From positions 215,169,435 through 215,233,434 of the forward strand of contig NC_080572.1 in the NCBI RefSeq assembly GCF_030247185.1: a stretch of DNA of 64,000 nt, in the 5' to 3' direction. A program made the position numbers and the translations under genes. This DNA comes from Malaya genurostris (taxonomy: Eukaryota > Arthropoda > Insecta > Diptera > Culicidae). Shown here in pieces: positions 33,360-44,401 of this stretch. Position 1 is the stretch's first letter; each line of letters begins with the position of its first letter. The notes below the pieces were generated by a model. It was not told the DNA's origin. It ran no database searches and saw only the letters and a list, made by a program, of their open reading frames with translations.

Positions 33360-33718
33360 TCTAGGGACACAAGTCCTGGACAATGCTTGTGGTGTATCAA
33401 CGTGCACTGGGTGTTTTCGAACGGAAGATGCTGCGTACCGTCTATGGCGGAGTGCGGACGGAAAACGGTACGTGGAAAAGGCGAATGAACCATGAACTGC
33501 AACAGTTACTGGGAGGACCAACTCTCTTCCAAACTCTTGCAGCCAAGGTTGGGGGGTTACGGTGGGCCGGGCATTTTGCTAGAATGTCGGAGAACAAGCC
33601 GGCTAACATTATCCTCGACAATGATCCGACCGGCATAAGAAGAAGAGATGCGCTGCGGGCAAGATGGATCGATCAAGTTGAGGACGACCTGAGAACCCTT
33701 CGCAGCTACTTAGCTTAA
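33360..33718 (+). pseudogene. C-terminal fragment of non-LTR reverse transcriptase
   Basis: The frame from about 33365 to 33718 encodes the region after the polymerase domain of an insect non-LTR retrotransposon: GVFERKMLRTVYGGVRTENG, WAGHFARMSENKPA, and RARWIDQVEDDLRTL close to the stop. It is a 5'-truncated copy; an in-frame TAG lies just upstream at 33362-33364. No polymerase motif (YADD) is present. Its 3' flank up to about 33944 probably includes element 3' UTR, into which the next repeat was inserted. Confidence 0.8.
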
Positions 33719-33944
33719 CATTTATTTCGTATAAAACCGTCTTATGTAAATAATTTCATTTTAACACATCAACTACACTTTCTTCTTTCGGTTATTTGCT
33801 GTAACCAGATAAACCAGATCAACTAGGAGTAGCAAAACATTGCGCTGTTCTTACAGGATCCGAGCTATATTAGTGGTCAATTCTGTGAGGGACCACCTTC
33901 TGATATTTGTGGTGGCGAAGTAGGTGAAAACCCCGAGACTACAG

Positions 33945-35157
33945 CTTGAGCTTGAGCTTGAGCGACCACCCCTGGTTGCTACTCCGTTACTGATCGGGAT
34001 TAGCTGAAATTGTACAGGGAGTTTCTAGATGATCCGACCCGGGACTGGTGAATCATCCTTCAATGTACATCTTCTGGTAATCCCAGAATTCATTGATCAG
34101 TACCGGCGCCGGCCAGGCCCGAACGTAGATCGTATAAGGAATGGGAAGGGATGTTAGTCCAACACTTGTTGTTACTAGAGGCCGTATATACTACTGCGCA
34201 CTCCACAAGTGTCACGGGAGAAGGATATTTGTTAGTAAAATTCAGTATTAATTTCGCGCGCGACTCAGTATGTTCCGGTTTCAAGATGCTCGGATGCACC
34301 ACTAAACTCACTGACTTCCCGAGTGAACGATTCAACAATATCCTATATTGAAGTCCCGGGAAGTCTTGATTTACAGCTCTTATTCGAGGAAACTGAAGAA
34401 AAATTTGCAATACTATCGCGTAAAGAATAAAAACTTCCCTATTTTTTATAAATGAAATTACGTGATACAAAATAAACGAGTGAATAGGATTTAGGCAAAA
34501 TAGTTGATTCATTGCATTGACATATTCTAAACAGTTGTTATAAAATCATTTTAAATCACCAAATAAAGGTCAACAGATTTCACGCGCGTCTTGATTCTTT
34601 ATTATTTCCGCTTTATTATTTCAATTATGTATTAAAAGTATTAATTGGTTATATTGGTTGATCAGCCGGCTACCGAGAAAAATATTAATTTATTGTTTGA
34701 AATATTAATATCAAGTGTTTTTTACTATTTATTCAATATACCGATATATGTTATCTCTGTTATTAACTTGGTAATATCAACGGATTTGCGCAATAGATGA
34801 TTTTTATCATTCAATTCATAATCCTAAAGACAATCAATAACATGGAATAAGAAAACATTCCAAATAAAACTTTTCACCGAAGCGGAAATATAGGTTTCAC
34901 CGAAGCGGAAATGATAGGTTGAATGAAGAGATAATTTAGTAAAATAGAGTAATCAGAAGTGAAACATTGAAAATATCAGATAACTGAAAGGAAGAAGAAA
35001 CTCCTGCAATTGTCGCCTTTTACGACATGGAAGCAGGAACCCAGTGGATCTATTCTTGGTTCATTTTTTTCCGCTGGATTCCACACGGCATCTAGGCTGG
35101 TACTGTCCGGAGAGAGCTAATAGGTACTATCAATCTCCTAGTGGACCCCAGCCCTTT
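33945..35157 (+). mobile_element. Repeat family B, complete copy with 23-bp direct repeats
   Basis: The 1213-bp segment begins with CTTGAG units and ends TAGTGGACCCCAGCCCTTT. The 23 bases before it (33922-33944) and after it (35158-35180) are the same but for one base; their core is AAACCCCGAGACTACAG. This length suits the target duplication of a retroposon. Landmarks are GTACCGGCGCCGGCCAGGCC, a short frame ending LQLLFEETEEKFAILSRKE before a stop, GTCGCCTTTTACGACATG, and CTGTCCGGAGAGAGCTAATA. A second copy is at 54256-56226 and a fragment at 12703-12860. No polymerase is encoded. Confidence 0.8.
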
Positions 35158-35319
35158 AGGTGTAAACCCCGAGACTACAGAATAAAAATTGAAATCATCT
35201 CACTAGTGAGACCATAATGAAGTATACCTGATAGTCCTTAAAAGCATTTCCATGCTGGAAGTTGAATGAGCTGAAGTGCCAGCTATTATAAATAGATGCG
35301 GAAATTCAGAACTGCCTGA

Positions 35320-35870
35320 AGCAGCTGATAAATGACAACGAATCATCGACTGTGTGGGTGTTCCTAGACAAGCCAAATCCAACAAAAGTTGGTTGCTCAC
35401 GAAGTACTTCTAAGCAAATGGTCGCCTGTTTTTCGGAAGAACGGGTCATGTGGCAACTGTGCCGCTGGAGCAACGGTGCAAGTAAGACGGTCAATTATGA
35501 ATGATAAATAACCATTTGTCTTTACAGAAATTCACAAAACGAACAAGAGAAGAATCATCCTACATCATTACATTGCGAGCTCTTACACATCAGCTCAAAC
35601 TAGCGCCTTTTTGACAGGCCAAAACGTCGAAATGATGGATCATCCACCCTACAGCCCAGGCTGGGCATCCAATAATTTCTTTTTATTCCCGCATATCAAG
35701 AAAAAATTGCGTGGTCAACGATTTTCGACGTCAGAAGATGCTGTTGAAGCATTCAAAACCCATGTTTTTGAGGCACCATCCAGCGTTGCCAGGTAATTTT
35801 TCCAAAAATCTGTGTTCGGCGCAAAAATCTATCTGTACCATATCGGTATCAGAATCTCGTCAACATAAGT
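35320..35870 (+). pseudogene. Mariner transposase remnant, catalytic residues lost
   Basis: Pieces of a mariner transposase can be followed through frameshifts: VFLDKPNPTKVG, TSKQMVACFF, GRTGHVATVPLEQR, then KTNKRRRIILHHYIASSYTS and TGQNVEMMDHPPYSPGWASN in the frame ending at 35796. The second catalytic Asp (normally in an HHDN-like motif) is Tyr and the third (in SPDLAPND-like sequence) is Asn. N-terminal part and TIRs were not found. Inactive. Confidence 0.85.
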
Positions 35871-36228
35871 TCACGTAAATGTGACCAAAGCTCATTTTTG
35901 TGAGCCAAAAAAGGTCTCGTAGCAACCTTTTCGCTTGTCAATCCATGCTACCAACAAAAATCGGTATTTTTCTGTACGATCCGTGAATTATCGGTATTTT
36001 GGGAGTACATATCTATATTGCGGTATAGAGGTCAAATATCTGTATAAATACCGATAAGATACAGTGGAAAAAATGATTTTCTGATTGGTTTAAACACATG
36101 CAAAAGTGTATCGATCATGGAGAATACTTTGAAAAATAATACAGCCCTCGTATGACGCATCTAATGAATATAAATAAGGTTTTTATTTCAGTGCATGAGT
36201 CACACGTACACGCAGAGAAAAAAAGCTT
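35871..36228. other. Intergenic, nothing recognised
   Basis: No gene or repeat border seen. Confidence 0.4.
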
Positions 36229-36507
36229 GTTTAAAATATCAAATCATTTCGCGCGTTTTTCTGATAACGGCCAATAAGCCATCCATCAACATTCACTGTG
36301 AAGAGTAATTTCGCATGACTCGGCACGCGCTGAGAGTAAGTCATAATAGTAAACAGCAGAGAAAAGTTTTCGCTTTCGTCTGATGTTAAATTTATTACTC
36401 TATCTTTCATAGCTCGCTTGCAATTTCTTTCGAACAGTGGAAATTGACAGGTGGCTTATTGGCCGTTCTCAATAAAACGCGTGATTTGGTAGATTTTTAA
36501 ATTTGAT
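36229..36507. mobile_element. MITE-like element with ~55-bp TIRs
   Basis: Left end with TTTAAAATATCAAATCATTT and GGCCAATAAGCC is matched in inverted order at the right end by GGCTTATTGGCC and ACGCGTGATTTGGTAG. No coding content. Confidence 0.7.
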
Positions 36508-37801
36508 TCATGTTAATTTCAAGCTAGAAAATGATTGTTTCAAACCTTATTCTTCACTTAACATTAATAATGATCTCTGTTTATTGTGAATAGAAATGTT
36601 GATCTTGCCAAACGTAAAAAGATAGTTACACCAGCTGGTTTTATTATTGAAATAAATAACCTATTGATTGTGTATCAACGAAAGTAGAGTTGATTTTATT
36701 GGCAATTTTTCTTTACCTTTATACTAAGAAACAATTTGATTCATTGTATCTGTAGGCTTATTTGTGTAATTATATAACCAAGTTTATTGAACAGAAAAGT
36801 TGGTACGCGTTTCAAAAGTGAAAAATTTATTTGCATATTTTTTTCTTACTTGGGGCTTTTCAAAAATCCAAGCGTAAGTACTGACAATTCATAACATTAG
36901 AAACTGCAAAAAATTCCATAACACGTTCTTTCCACAATAACCCACATTATCAGATCCGAATGGATTCCGAATGAATTCCGAATCAATTCCGAATCGGCGA
37001 GAAATTTTCATTCGGAATTTCATGTGGAAATCATAATGAATTCTGAATCAATTCCAACTCCAGTGCAACAACCGATTCCGAATGAATTTCGCCTACAACC
37101 GGTTGATTCGGAAATCAGTCCGAATTGAGTGAGAAGATGCGGACTGAATTGTCAATTTGTCTTCTTCTTCTTCTTTTCCGATTTTGCACGTTTTCGTGCT
37201 GACTTTCAGTTTATTTTTAAATGAAAACATTACATAACTGATTATACACATTGAAATCTTCATGTTTTTCAGATATACAGAACTAGTAAATAACCAGTTC
37301 TTCTTAGAATTCCAACACAAACTGTTGAAATTCGATGGAAATTAACAAAACGGCATACCTTAGTCAGCATCATCCATTCCTCTAGCTGGAGTGTAATGAA
37401 ATGGCTTAAGTCGCCTAAATTTTACACTAACACATTCATGAAATGAGCGAATGTATTCAATGACATTTATAATGTCACTGTCAATCAGGTTGATCGAGCA
37501 GCCAACTCAGGCGAAAATTCTAGCACTGAACCGATCGAGCACTGAAAAATCATGCAGTCGAGTAAGAATTCATTACGCATTCCGTCATTTCGATAATGTG
37601 GGAATTATTTGATACTGGTTATCTTTATCTATACCGGACTGAAAGGGCACCAAATTATTGGATGCTATAAAAAGTAGTATACCAGACCTTGATTGTGGTA
37701 TGTGTATATTTGGAATATTATAAATGTGAGTAATTGTAATCGCTTACAAATCTTCAAATCTTAAAAACAAAACAAAATGAATGATTTTAACAAACAAAAG
37801 C
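36508..37801. other. Intergenic with ATTCCGAAT repeats
   Basis: 36955-37125 contains many overlapping GAATTCCGAAT/GATTCCGAATG motifs, a locally reiterated palindromic sequence. A short CTT microsatellite is at 37159-37178. No gene seen. Confidence 0.55.
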
Positions 37802-37884
37802 ATAAGTTAAGTTAATATTGCCAACAATTTATTTCATTGGCAGTTGAAATAAATTGTTGGCAACATTATTCTAACTTAACTTCA
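37802..37884 (+). ncRNA. Pre-miRNA-like hairpin (candidate)
   Basis: GCCAACAATTTATTTCA pairs perfectly with TGAAATAAATTGTTGGC across an 8-nt loop TTGGCAGT. The stem is prolonged outside by AAGTTAAGTTA on both arms, with a bulge of about six bases on the 3' side. Total length about 83 nt. It could be a microRNA-type precursor or the remains of a tiny MITE. The small loop and very long perfect stem favour the latter slightly. Confidence 0.3.
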
Positions 37885-38361
37885 TAGTACTGCAAATATT
37901 ACCTTTATCTAAAGTTTATTTTAAACTAATTTTGCAAGTGGAATTTACTATGAAACTGTTTGTTAAGAAAATGACAGAAACGCACAAGTAAAATGTTTGT
38001 TAATTTTATCAAAATAATTATTGAAACAAACAAATCCACTGAGAACAATCAAATATCTAGTTTTGTGGTTTCAAGCAACAATATGTGCTATATTAAAACA
38101 AAATATCTTTAATCAATATTTCAATAAGATGAATCGTTGCGTGAAACCCAAATTTAGTTACATTTACAATAATTTCCAGTGCGTATATAAACCCTGAATA
38201 TTCGCGATGTTTTCGTTGAGTTTGTAATGATGCTAGAAAGAATGCAACTGATTTTTTGACATTCTCAGGTTCAGATATGGTGAAAACGCTTTCATTTTCG
38301 CAATCTTTGTCATTTTTTTGCATTTTTGAATACAACTCACGATCGATTTATTTTGCTTTAT
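37885..38361. other. Intergenic, nothing recognised
   Basis: No gene or bounded repeat. Confidence 0.4.
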
Positions 38362-38586
38362 CTAATTGGTTGACAGGGATAAAGCTGGTTCTAGCTCTAC
38401 GAAATCGATCGTTGTATGAGCTCTAGCCAACTCATCGTTCCATTTGTTTCCAATAATACCAGAATGACCCATAAGCATTTGAAATGTCTTTGATTTGAGT
38501 TCGACAGGCGAATCATTCGAACTGAGCGTCGATTGCACACCATTCAGAATGGCGTAAATTTCCGCTTGGAACAGTACAGTATGCAC
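38362..38586 (-). pseudogene. RNase H fragment of non-LTR retrotransposon
   Basis: The minus-strand frame has VLFQAEIYAILNGVQS, typical for the start of the RNase H domain in insect LINEs, then jumps to GHSGIIGNKWNDELAR, the domain's C-terminal motif. The middle is deleted. An isolated, decayed piece with no reverse transcriptase beside it. Confidence 0.75.
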
Positions 38587-39837
38587 CCAGTGAATGAGTC
38601 TGTTCTAATCTCATTTCACGACAGTAGACACCAGAAAAACATCCAACAATAAACAATGTGTTCAACAAATAGTCGTTTCATTGAGACTAGTTCAATATAC
38701 AGCAAATGAAATGGCGATTAGCGGTGTGAAATCACAGATTTTTGTTTGTACAGTTCAAGTCATTACGTAATATTCTGAAATAAGATATACTCAAATAATA
38801 ATACCGAAAGAGCCAAATTTTATAATCCGTTTCGTGTAATATTACAATATGTATAAACGTTAATCGTGTTACAATTTTTGCGGAATATCATATTTCTGTC
38901 TCATGATATTGCAACGGAACAGTGTATATTCGCACCGAGAATCAGCGAATTTGTGGAAATATCACAATTTCGTTTTTAGCTGCACCCCGCTTGTGAGAAA
39001 TTCTGGCAACCGTCAGAAGACTGGCTGCATTCCGGCTGCTGTCAAAATTGTCCAGGCGAATTTGCGTCATTATCTCGCCGTTCGTGTCGTGTTTATTTCT
39101 CTCTTTCTTCTTTTTTTTATTCGGCTTCATTTGATATTCGTCAATTCCGCATGTACATACAAAAAACGAATCTTAAGACGAGGTAAATGAGATTGAAATA
39201 TGGGTATGTTTGGTAGTGAGAAAGCAATGTTATTGGCAATAACATTTTCCTTAATTAGTATATTTGAAGCGCAATAACTTATTGCCTTTCTTATGTGCTT
39301 TTTATTGAAAAAATAAAACCAAAACTCTAAAAAAGTAGAACCGACTCAAAACGGTTTTGCCGATCTTATATGGCAAGAATCCGACAGAAACAGAACCGCT
39401 AATAACCGCTAGGCGAAATTCTCTGCCGGAAACGGTTGTTGCATTGTTGCAGACTTTTGAAGAAATTCTGGCAGAATTCTGGCAAAAATGGCTGGAAGAC
39501 GTAGCCAGCCGTCTGGGGGGAAATTTGCCCTCCGCGTACAAGTGGGACCTGGTGACAAATTCGACAAAGGTTAAAATTATTCGCGAAATGGTTCACAAGT
39601 AAAGGCAGCCTAAATATTGCTAATAATGTTTTAAGACCTGTTCAAATGTCGGTCTAGATTTCCAGCAGCTCTCGGTTTTTTAATTCTCCGTACGTCAACG
39701 TCGTTGGTGCTTTGTTGACATATTGATATTCGTAAAACGTTCATAGAAGTCGCATTCAACTACCAAGTTGAATAATCTAATATTTTCTTTCATATTCACT
39801 AGATTATTCAGTTTGAAAGTTACTAAAGTTTAGCTAA
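38587..39837. other. Region upstream of mRpS15
   Basis: No repeat with clear ends. The 82-codon frame at 39357-39602 shows no known domain and overlaps open frames on the other strand. The mRpS15 promoter should be near 39650-39800; no TATA box, as usual for housekeeping genes. Confidence 0.4.
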
Positions 39838-41007
39838 ATGAATTCGATACATAAAATCCAGTTGTTGAGCACTAGTCTAGTTCGAATTACTCGCCATTAT
39901 GCTTTTAAATCAGATCTTAAAATCAAATGGGTTCGACCTGAGAAAATTCCTTGTTATAAACCGGAAAAGAGTGGTGATCTGCAACCCATGCGGACAATCG
40001 GTGGAAACGAACTTTTAAAGGATTTTCAAGGCTTACCGGAATTAGAGACGTGAGTTTTTTTTTATTTTGATAGGCTCATTTTTGCTTAAATATAAATAAT
40101 ATATTTGAATCTCTTTTTCGGAATAGATCGAGCGATACGGTAAAAAATCTGTTTACCATTCGACACAATCGAAGAAAGGAGATGCTGGAAAATTTCAAAG
40201 AAGAGATGGTTAAACGTGTGCAACGCCACGATCTGGATTACGGTTCTGTAGAAGCAAAGTGTGAGTCTACTTGTAATGATTTAATCGGAAATAATACGCA
40301 ACCGGGCACATCTATTTTGAAAACAGAAAAATAATGCTTTTTGCTCAGTTGCACGAATTTGAATCTAGTGTTTTCGGCAACTTTTGCATGGATATACCAG
40401 ATATGTCCTTTTTGCGTGTTAATTGAAAATGTTACTTTGGTTATATAAGAGATATTTTCAGTGGGCTTAATGACTGCCCAAATCAGGAGTCTTCAAGAAG
40501 TTATGGAAAAATTTCCACGCCATTCTAGCGCCAAAGTTCAACTTAAAGAACTGATTGACAAAAGGAAAAAATTCTTGCGTTATTTGAGACGTTGGGATTA
40601 TCGACGGTTCGAGTACATATTGGAAAAGCTGGATCTCGTATATAAACCGCCTCCAACGTATATAATGTGCAAAATCTGTTAAATTTATCCAAGAAATAAT
40701 TTAAAATTTCTACTTCAGACATTTTCACTGGATTACCAGGAAGGATTCGCTGCGCAAGCTAACAGATATTCACTGCGACGAGATCAAATCTACTCGTCTG
40801 CAAAGCTACAGAGAGTTTTTGGAATCCCAACAGTTGGATTTTCTTGCTAAAAAATTGAGTAACTTGGAGTTCATAAGAAAAGAACAGTTGGAATGCAAAG
40901 TACCAGTTACCGTCACAACAGAACAGATTCAGACAGTCAAGAAGAAATATGAAGAGTTGAAGGAGAAACGAAAAATGTTGGAAGAAAACACTAAAGAAGA
41001 AGAATAA
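39838..41007 (+). CDS. mRpS15: Mitochondrial ribosomal protein S15 (bonsai), 276 aa
   Basis: Component of the small subunit of the mitochondrial ribosome. Coding exons are 39838-40049, 40127-40260, 40462-40657 and 40719-41007, all with GT-AG introns and matching phases (2, 1, 2). The N-terminus (MNSIHKIQLLSTSLVRITRH) is basic and hydroxylated, like a mitochondrial targeting sequence. It is followed by FKSDLKIKWVRPEKI, characteristic of the insect protein. The S15 domain covers about residues 105-185, with SLQEVMEKFPRHSSAKVQLK, KRKKFLRYLRRWDYRRFEYI and LEKLDLVYKPPP. The C-terminal 60 residues are charged and helical (KKKYEELKEKRKML). Length agrees with my recollection of the Drosophila bonsai protein (about 280). 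AATAAA overlaps the stop. It converges on Dlish with 278 bp between the stop codons. Confidence 0.95.
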
Positions 41008-41285
41008 ACCATTATTATAAATTGTTGCTTTTATTTCGTGTATAAAAATATAATAAAATTATTAGCTACTAATGGAGTATTGAATGTGTATATATTTTTT
41101 GATTAAGTACATTGATACTTTTTTCACAGGTCAGAGATGTTTAAAAGATACAATTATAGATCTTATCTTACAGCGTGATACAAGAAATAATAAATTTAGA
41201 CACCCAAATGGATTCTTCCAAGAACAAAATAAAATAAACAATAAAACTTTATCTTAGAACGAGTTCCCCTACATTTGTTTTTGTA

Positions 41286-42956
41286 TTACAAGCTTGTCAT
41301 GGCGGGGGGTCGTGCGTACGCTTTGGGAATGAAACCGTACTTGCGTGTTTTCGGTGCATATGCCCAAAGCCATCCGTCAACAGTTTGGTTGTTAAGATCC
41401 GCATAGATCCAATCGCCACGCCGAACTGACAAATCATCGGGTGCTTGTGCCTAAAATAGAGAATGTTGGTTTAAATGAAACATATCTCACGAAAAATGTT
41501 TGTGCAAAACATTTAATAAATAATATTTACCTTATAATCATATAGCATTACAAGTTCCGTCCCATGATACCTTAAATCATCCGACCCAATTCCAGGTTGC
41601 TGTTGATTTGTTCCACCATTCCCACCAAGATTGTTAATACCATTGTTCAACTGTGTCAAATTTGCATTAACATCATTAGTGCCTCCATTTACCGCATTAC
41701 TATTGCCATTCACTACGGGTAAGTTTTGCTTCGTTTGACCTTGCAGAATATTCTCTGCTGGATAAACAAAACCAGATGGAATAAATCCTTCCTGACCATC
41801 GCTCCTCACTATCCAGAACCACTCCGGGTCCTCACGGTTCAGTACTGTAACAAACTCTCCTCGTTCCACTGAAACGTCATTTTCGTCACGCGCAATAAAT
41901 GTGTACAAAACAATGTAACGACCGCTAGGGTCTTTGGAAAATGGCAAGAAATCAGGCTCTGAACTTAAACTCGCCTGCGAGTGTTTGAGGGAGTTAGTCA
42001 ATCCGACTAGTCCCGGTGCACTGTCATCAATAACGTCAATATTAATATCCGGTATACCATCTGTCAGGTCATTATTAGTCAACCCGACAGAAATGTCACG
42101 AGGAAGTTTCTTCTTAATGGCCAAATCGGCCAACTGTGTGTTGAACGGGGCACAGTATGAGTGCGGAATGAACCCTTCCTGTCTGGTGTCCTGACCAATC
42201 ACGTAAACCCAATCGTTTTCTCGATACAAAATGTTCACAATTTGTCCCCGTTTCACTTCCAATTCGTCATCCACACATGGAGTGAAGTCGTGCAAGACCA
42301 CCATTTTACTGTCCGGACTAAGTCCATGTTCTTTTTCGATTCCAACACGGACAAGTGTCTCGATGCTGGCTGAGCCAGTAATTCGACCCATGCCATGATT
42401 TAGACCTAAGCTGCTAGTCAAATCCTTATCGATATCACTGCCAATTGCTGAAAAAACATGAAATAAAACTGTATCAAATCATTGAAGTTCCTTTTCGTTA
42501 CCATTAAAAAAACCTCATGCAAAAACTATGCCACTGATTGAAATAGAAGAAGAAACATATGAAACGATTAGGTTGAATTAATCCTGTAGTAAATGAGTAT
42601 CAATTCTACACTACCGAAGTAAAGAAAAAATATTCCAAATCGTTAAGTTATTTGCAAAAAGCTATTAGGATCATAATTTTTTTATTATATTATGAGAGAA
42701 CATAAACAAAAATGATATTGAAAGAACGCCACTTTCATCGTCAACAGGTAATTATGTCAGTGACCTGATAATAGTGAATGAAATTCTTTTGCCCCATAGC
42801 ATTGCTGTTTTGTCTTTGTGGATCTTCTTTCTCTTCCTTTTACTTGCTGTACATAATCCATGGGTATTGGGATGGCTGTCGATCTGAAATCCAGAACTTC
42901 TACTTACGTTTTTTCTTTTTTCCGCGCCTTATTCGAACGGGACACAAAAAAGCCAT
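41286..42956 (-). CDS. Dlish: SH3-domain adaptor Dlish/Vamana, 376 aa
   Basis: In Drosophila, Dlish is a cytoplasmic adaptor that links the atypical cadherin Fat to the myosin Dachs in Hippo and planar-polarity control. Coding exons on the minus strand are 42956-42908, 42447-41531 and 41450-41286, with donors GTAAGT and GTAAAT and in-phase joins. The short first exon encodes MAFLCPVRIRRGKKKK, as in the fly protein. SH3-1 is at about residues 65-118 (VVLHDFTPCVDDELEVKRG to EGFIPHSY). SH3-2 is at 193-246 (YIVLYTFIARDENDVSVERG to EGFIPSGF). SH3-3 is at 315-370, split by the last intron (LVMLYDYK, then AQAPDDLSVRRGDW to YGFIPKAY). An Asn/Gly-rich linker separates the last two. The stop is followed by a minus-strand AATAAA near 41037. 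Confidence 0.95.
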
Positions 42957-43489
42957 AACTCACAGCTGGCACTACACGTATCGGAGCATTCTGTGGAATG
43001 TTTCGGAATCAAAAGTATATCAATTTTACGTATTTTACTCCAATGATAAGTCAAACTACGATGTGGAATGGAATTTATCACTCGGAGGCTGCCAGTCAGG
43101 GATGCCAATTTAAATTTTCGAAGTCACGTAAACAGTCTGGAGAAGGTTTGCGAATCGTAATGGGTGTTAAGTTGAGTTGAAGAACAAATATAAGACCTCG
43201 TTAAGAAACCTGAAGATTTGATCAAATCTACGTTGATACTAAGCATATATTTGCAAATTTACTGTTCGGAAAAGAAATTCTGCGTTTATAAGAAGCTTGT
43301 ACAATTTCTACCAAATAAGGCAAAGTGGCATCTCTGCTGCCAATGTTTGGCACGTCGTTTGCGTATATTGATGGTGAGGGGCTCACCAATCAGCATAAGC
43401 AGATCTTAAGACGTAACGACTGAATTTGTTTAATGGCACTGGACAGATTATAATGAAGCACGCTGAATTAGTTCCATTAGCGGCCCCAG

Positions 43490-43600
43490 AGATGCCATAT
43501 TATACAGATTTTTACATCCTCATACAGATCTAATACAGAATACAGATTTTATACAGATTCCCTAAATTTAATACAGATTTATACAGATTTCGTAAGAAGT
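43490..43600 (+). repeat. ATACAGATTT repeats
   Basis: ATACAGATT occurs six to seven times at irregular 10-20 bp spacing; further single copies are near 44205-44235 and 45490. Confidence 0.75.
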
Positions 43601-44260
43601 AATGAAGAAAAAATAATCTGTTTTCGTCTGAGCTATCTTTTAGTATTTGATTGCAGTGACGAGATGAAAGTTTATTAAACAACGGACAAATCACAAATTA
43701 AAGTAAAAATTTGTGTGCATTTGTTTGATGATCAACATAAAAAAAAACATTTAGATTACAATTTGAAGCTTTATTGTTAGGCTAAGGCCGTAGAGCACGA
43801 GAAAGCGGAGCCAAACTTGGTACTGACCAAAGCGAGTAATGTTCTTACAGTAAATTGAAAGGACCTTGTCAGAGGGAAAGCTGAGTAAATTTATCGCTTG
43901 CACTCTAACAGTGCCTCTTTGGCTTGCTGAAAGAATGCTTCCCTCTTTTGGTCTGCTAATGCCATCCACCAGCTCGGTTCAGCTTCTCGTGTTTATTCTG
44001 TCTGCGGCCTGAGAATTGTATGACCTGACTGTCATATTAAATCAACTTTTGAATCTAGAAAAGTATATGGAATTGAACTTTAATTGTTTTTGTGAACTAC
44101 GAAAATAAAAAATTAATACTCATAGAAACTCATTCTATAACCATAATCTGTTGAGATAGCGTTCAACATCATTTTATTCTAGAAATTTCATTTTATTTGT
44201 GAATACAGATAAATACAGATTTTTTATACAGGGTAATACAAATTTTCTCTGAAAATATCT
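43601..44260. other. Intergenic, nothing recognised
   Basis: No gene seen; the minus-strand frame at 43751-43969 has no recognisable domain. Confidence 0.4.
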
Positions 44261-44401
44261 GTGAGCATTAAAAATGTCATTTTAAATGATGACTAAGTAA
44301 TGATGTATTTCAAATTTTTTAGAAATCTCGTCATTAGTGCACCATTACACGTTCATTAAAATGATATTATTTTTTAGTAATGACATTTTTAATGACTCGT
44401 G
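44261..44401. mobile_element. Short AT-rich MITE
   Basis: CATTAAAAATGTCATT near the left end is matched by AATGACATTTTTAATG at the right end, perfect over 16 bp. About 140 bp in all. No clear target duplication. Confidence 0.7.

Noticed and set aside
39357..39602. 82-codon gene before mRpS15
   Set aside because: Mirror frames on the opposite strand are equally open and no family is recognised.
42778..43180. Plus-strand 111-residue protein
   Set aside because: Overlaps the first Dlish exon on the other strand and shows no domain.
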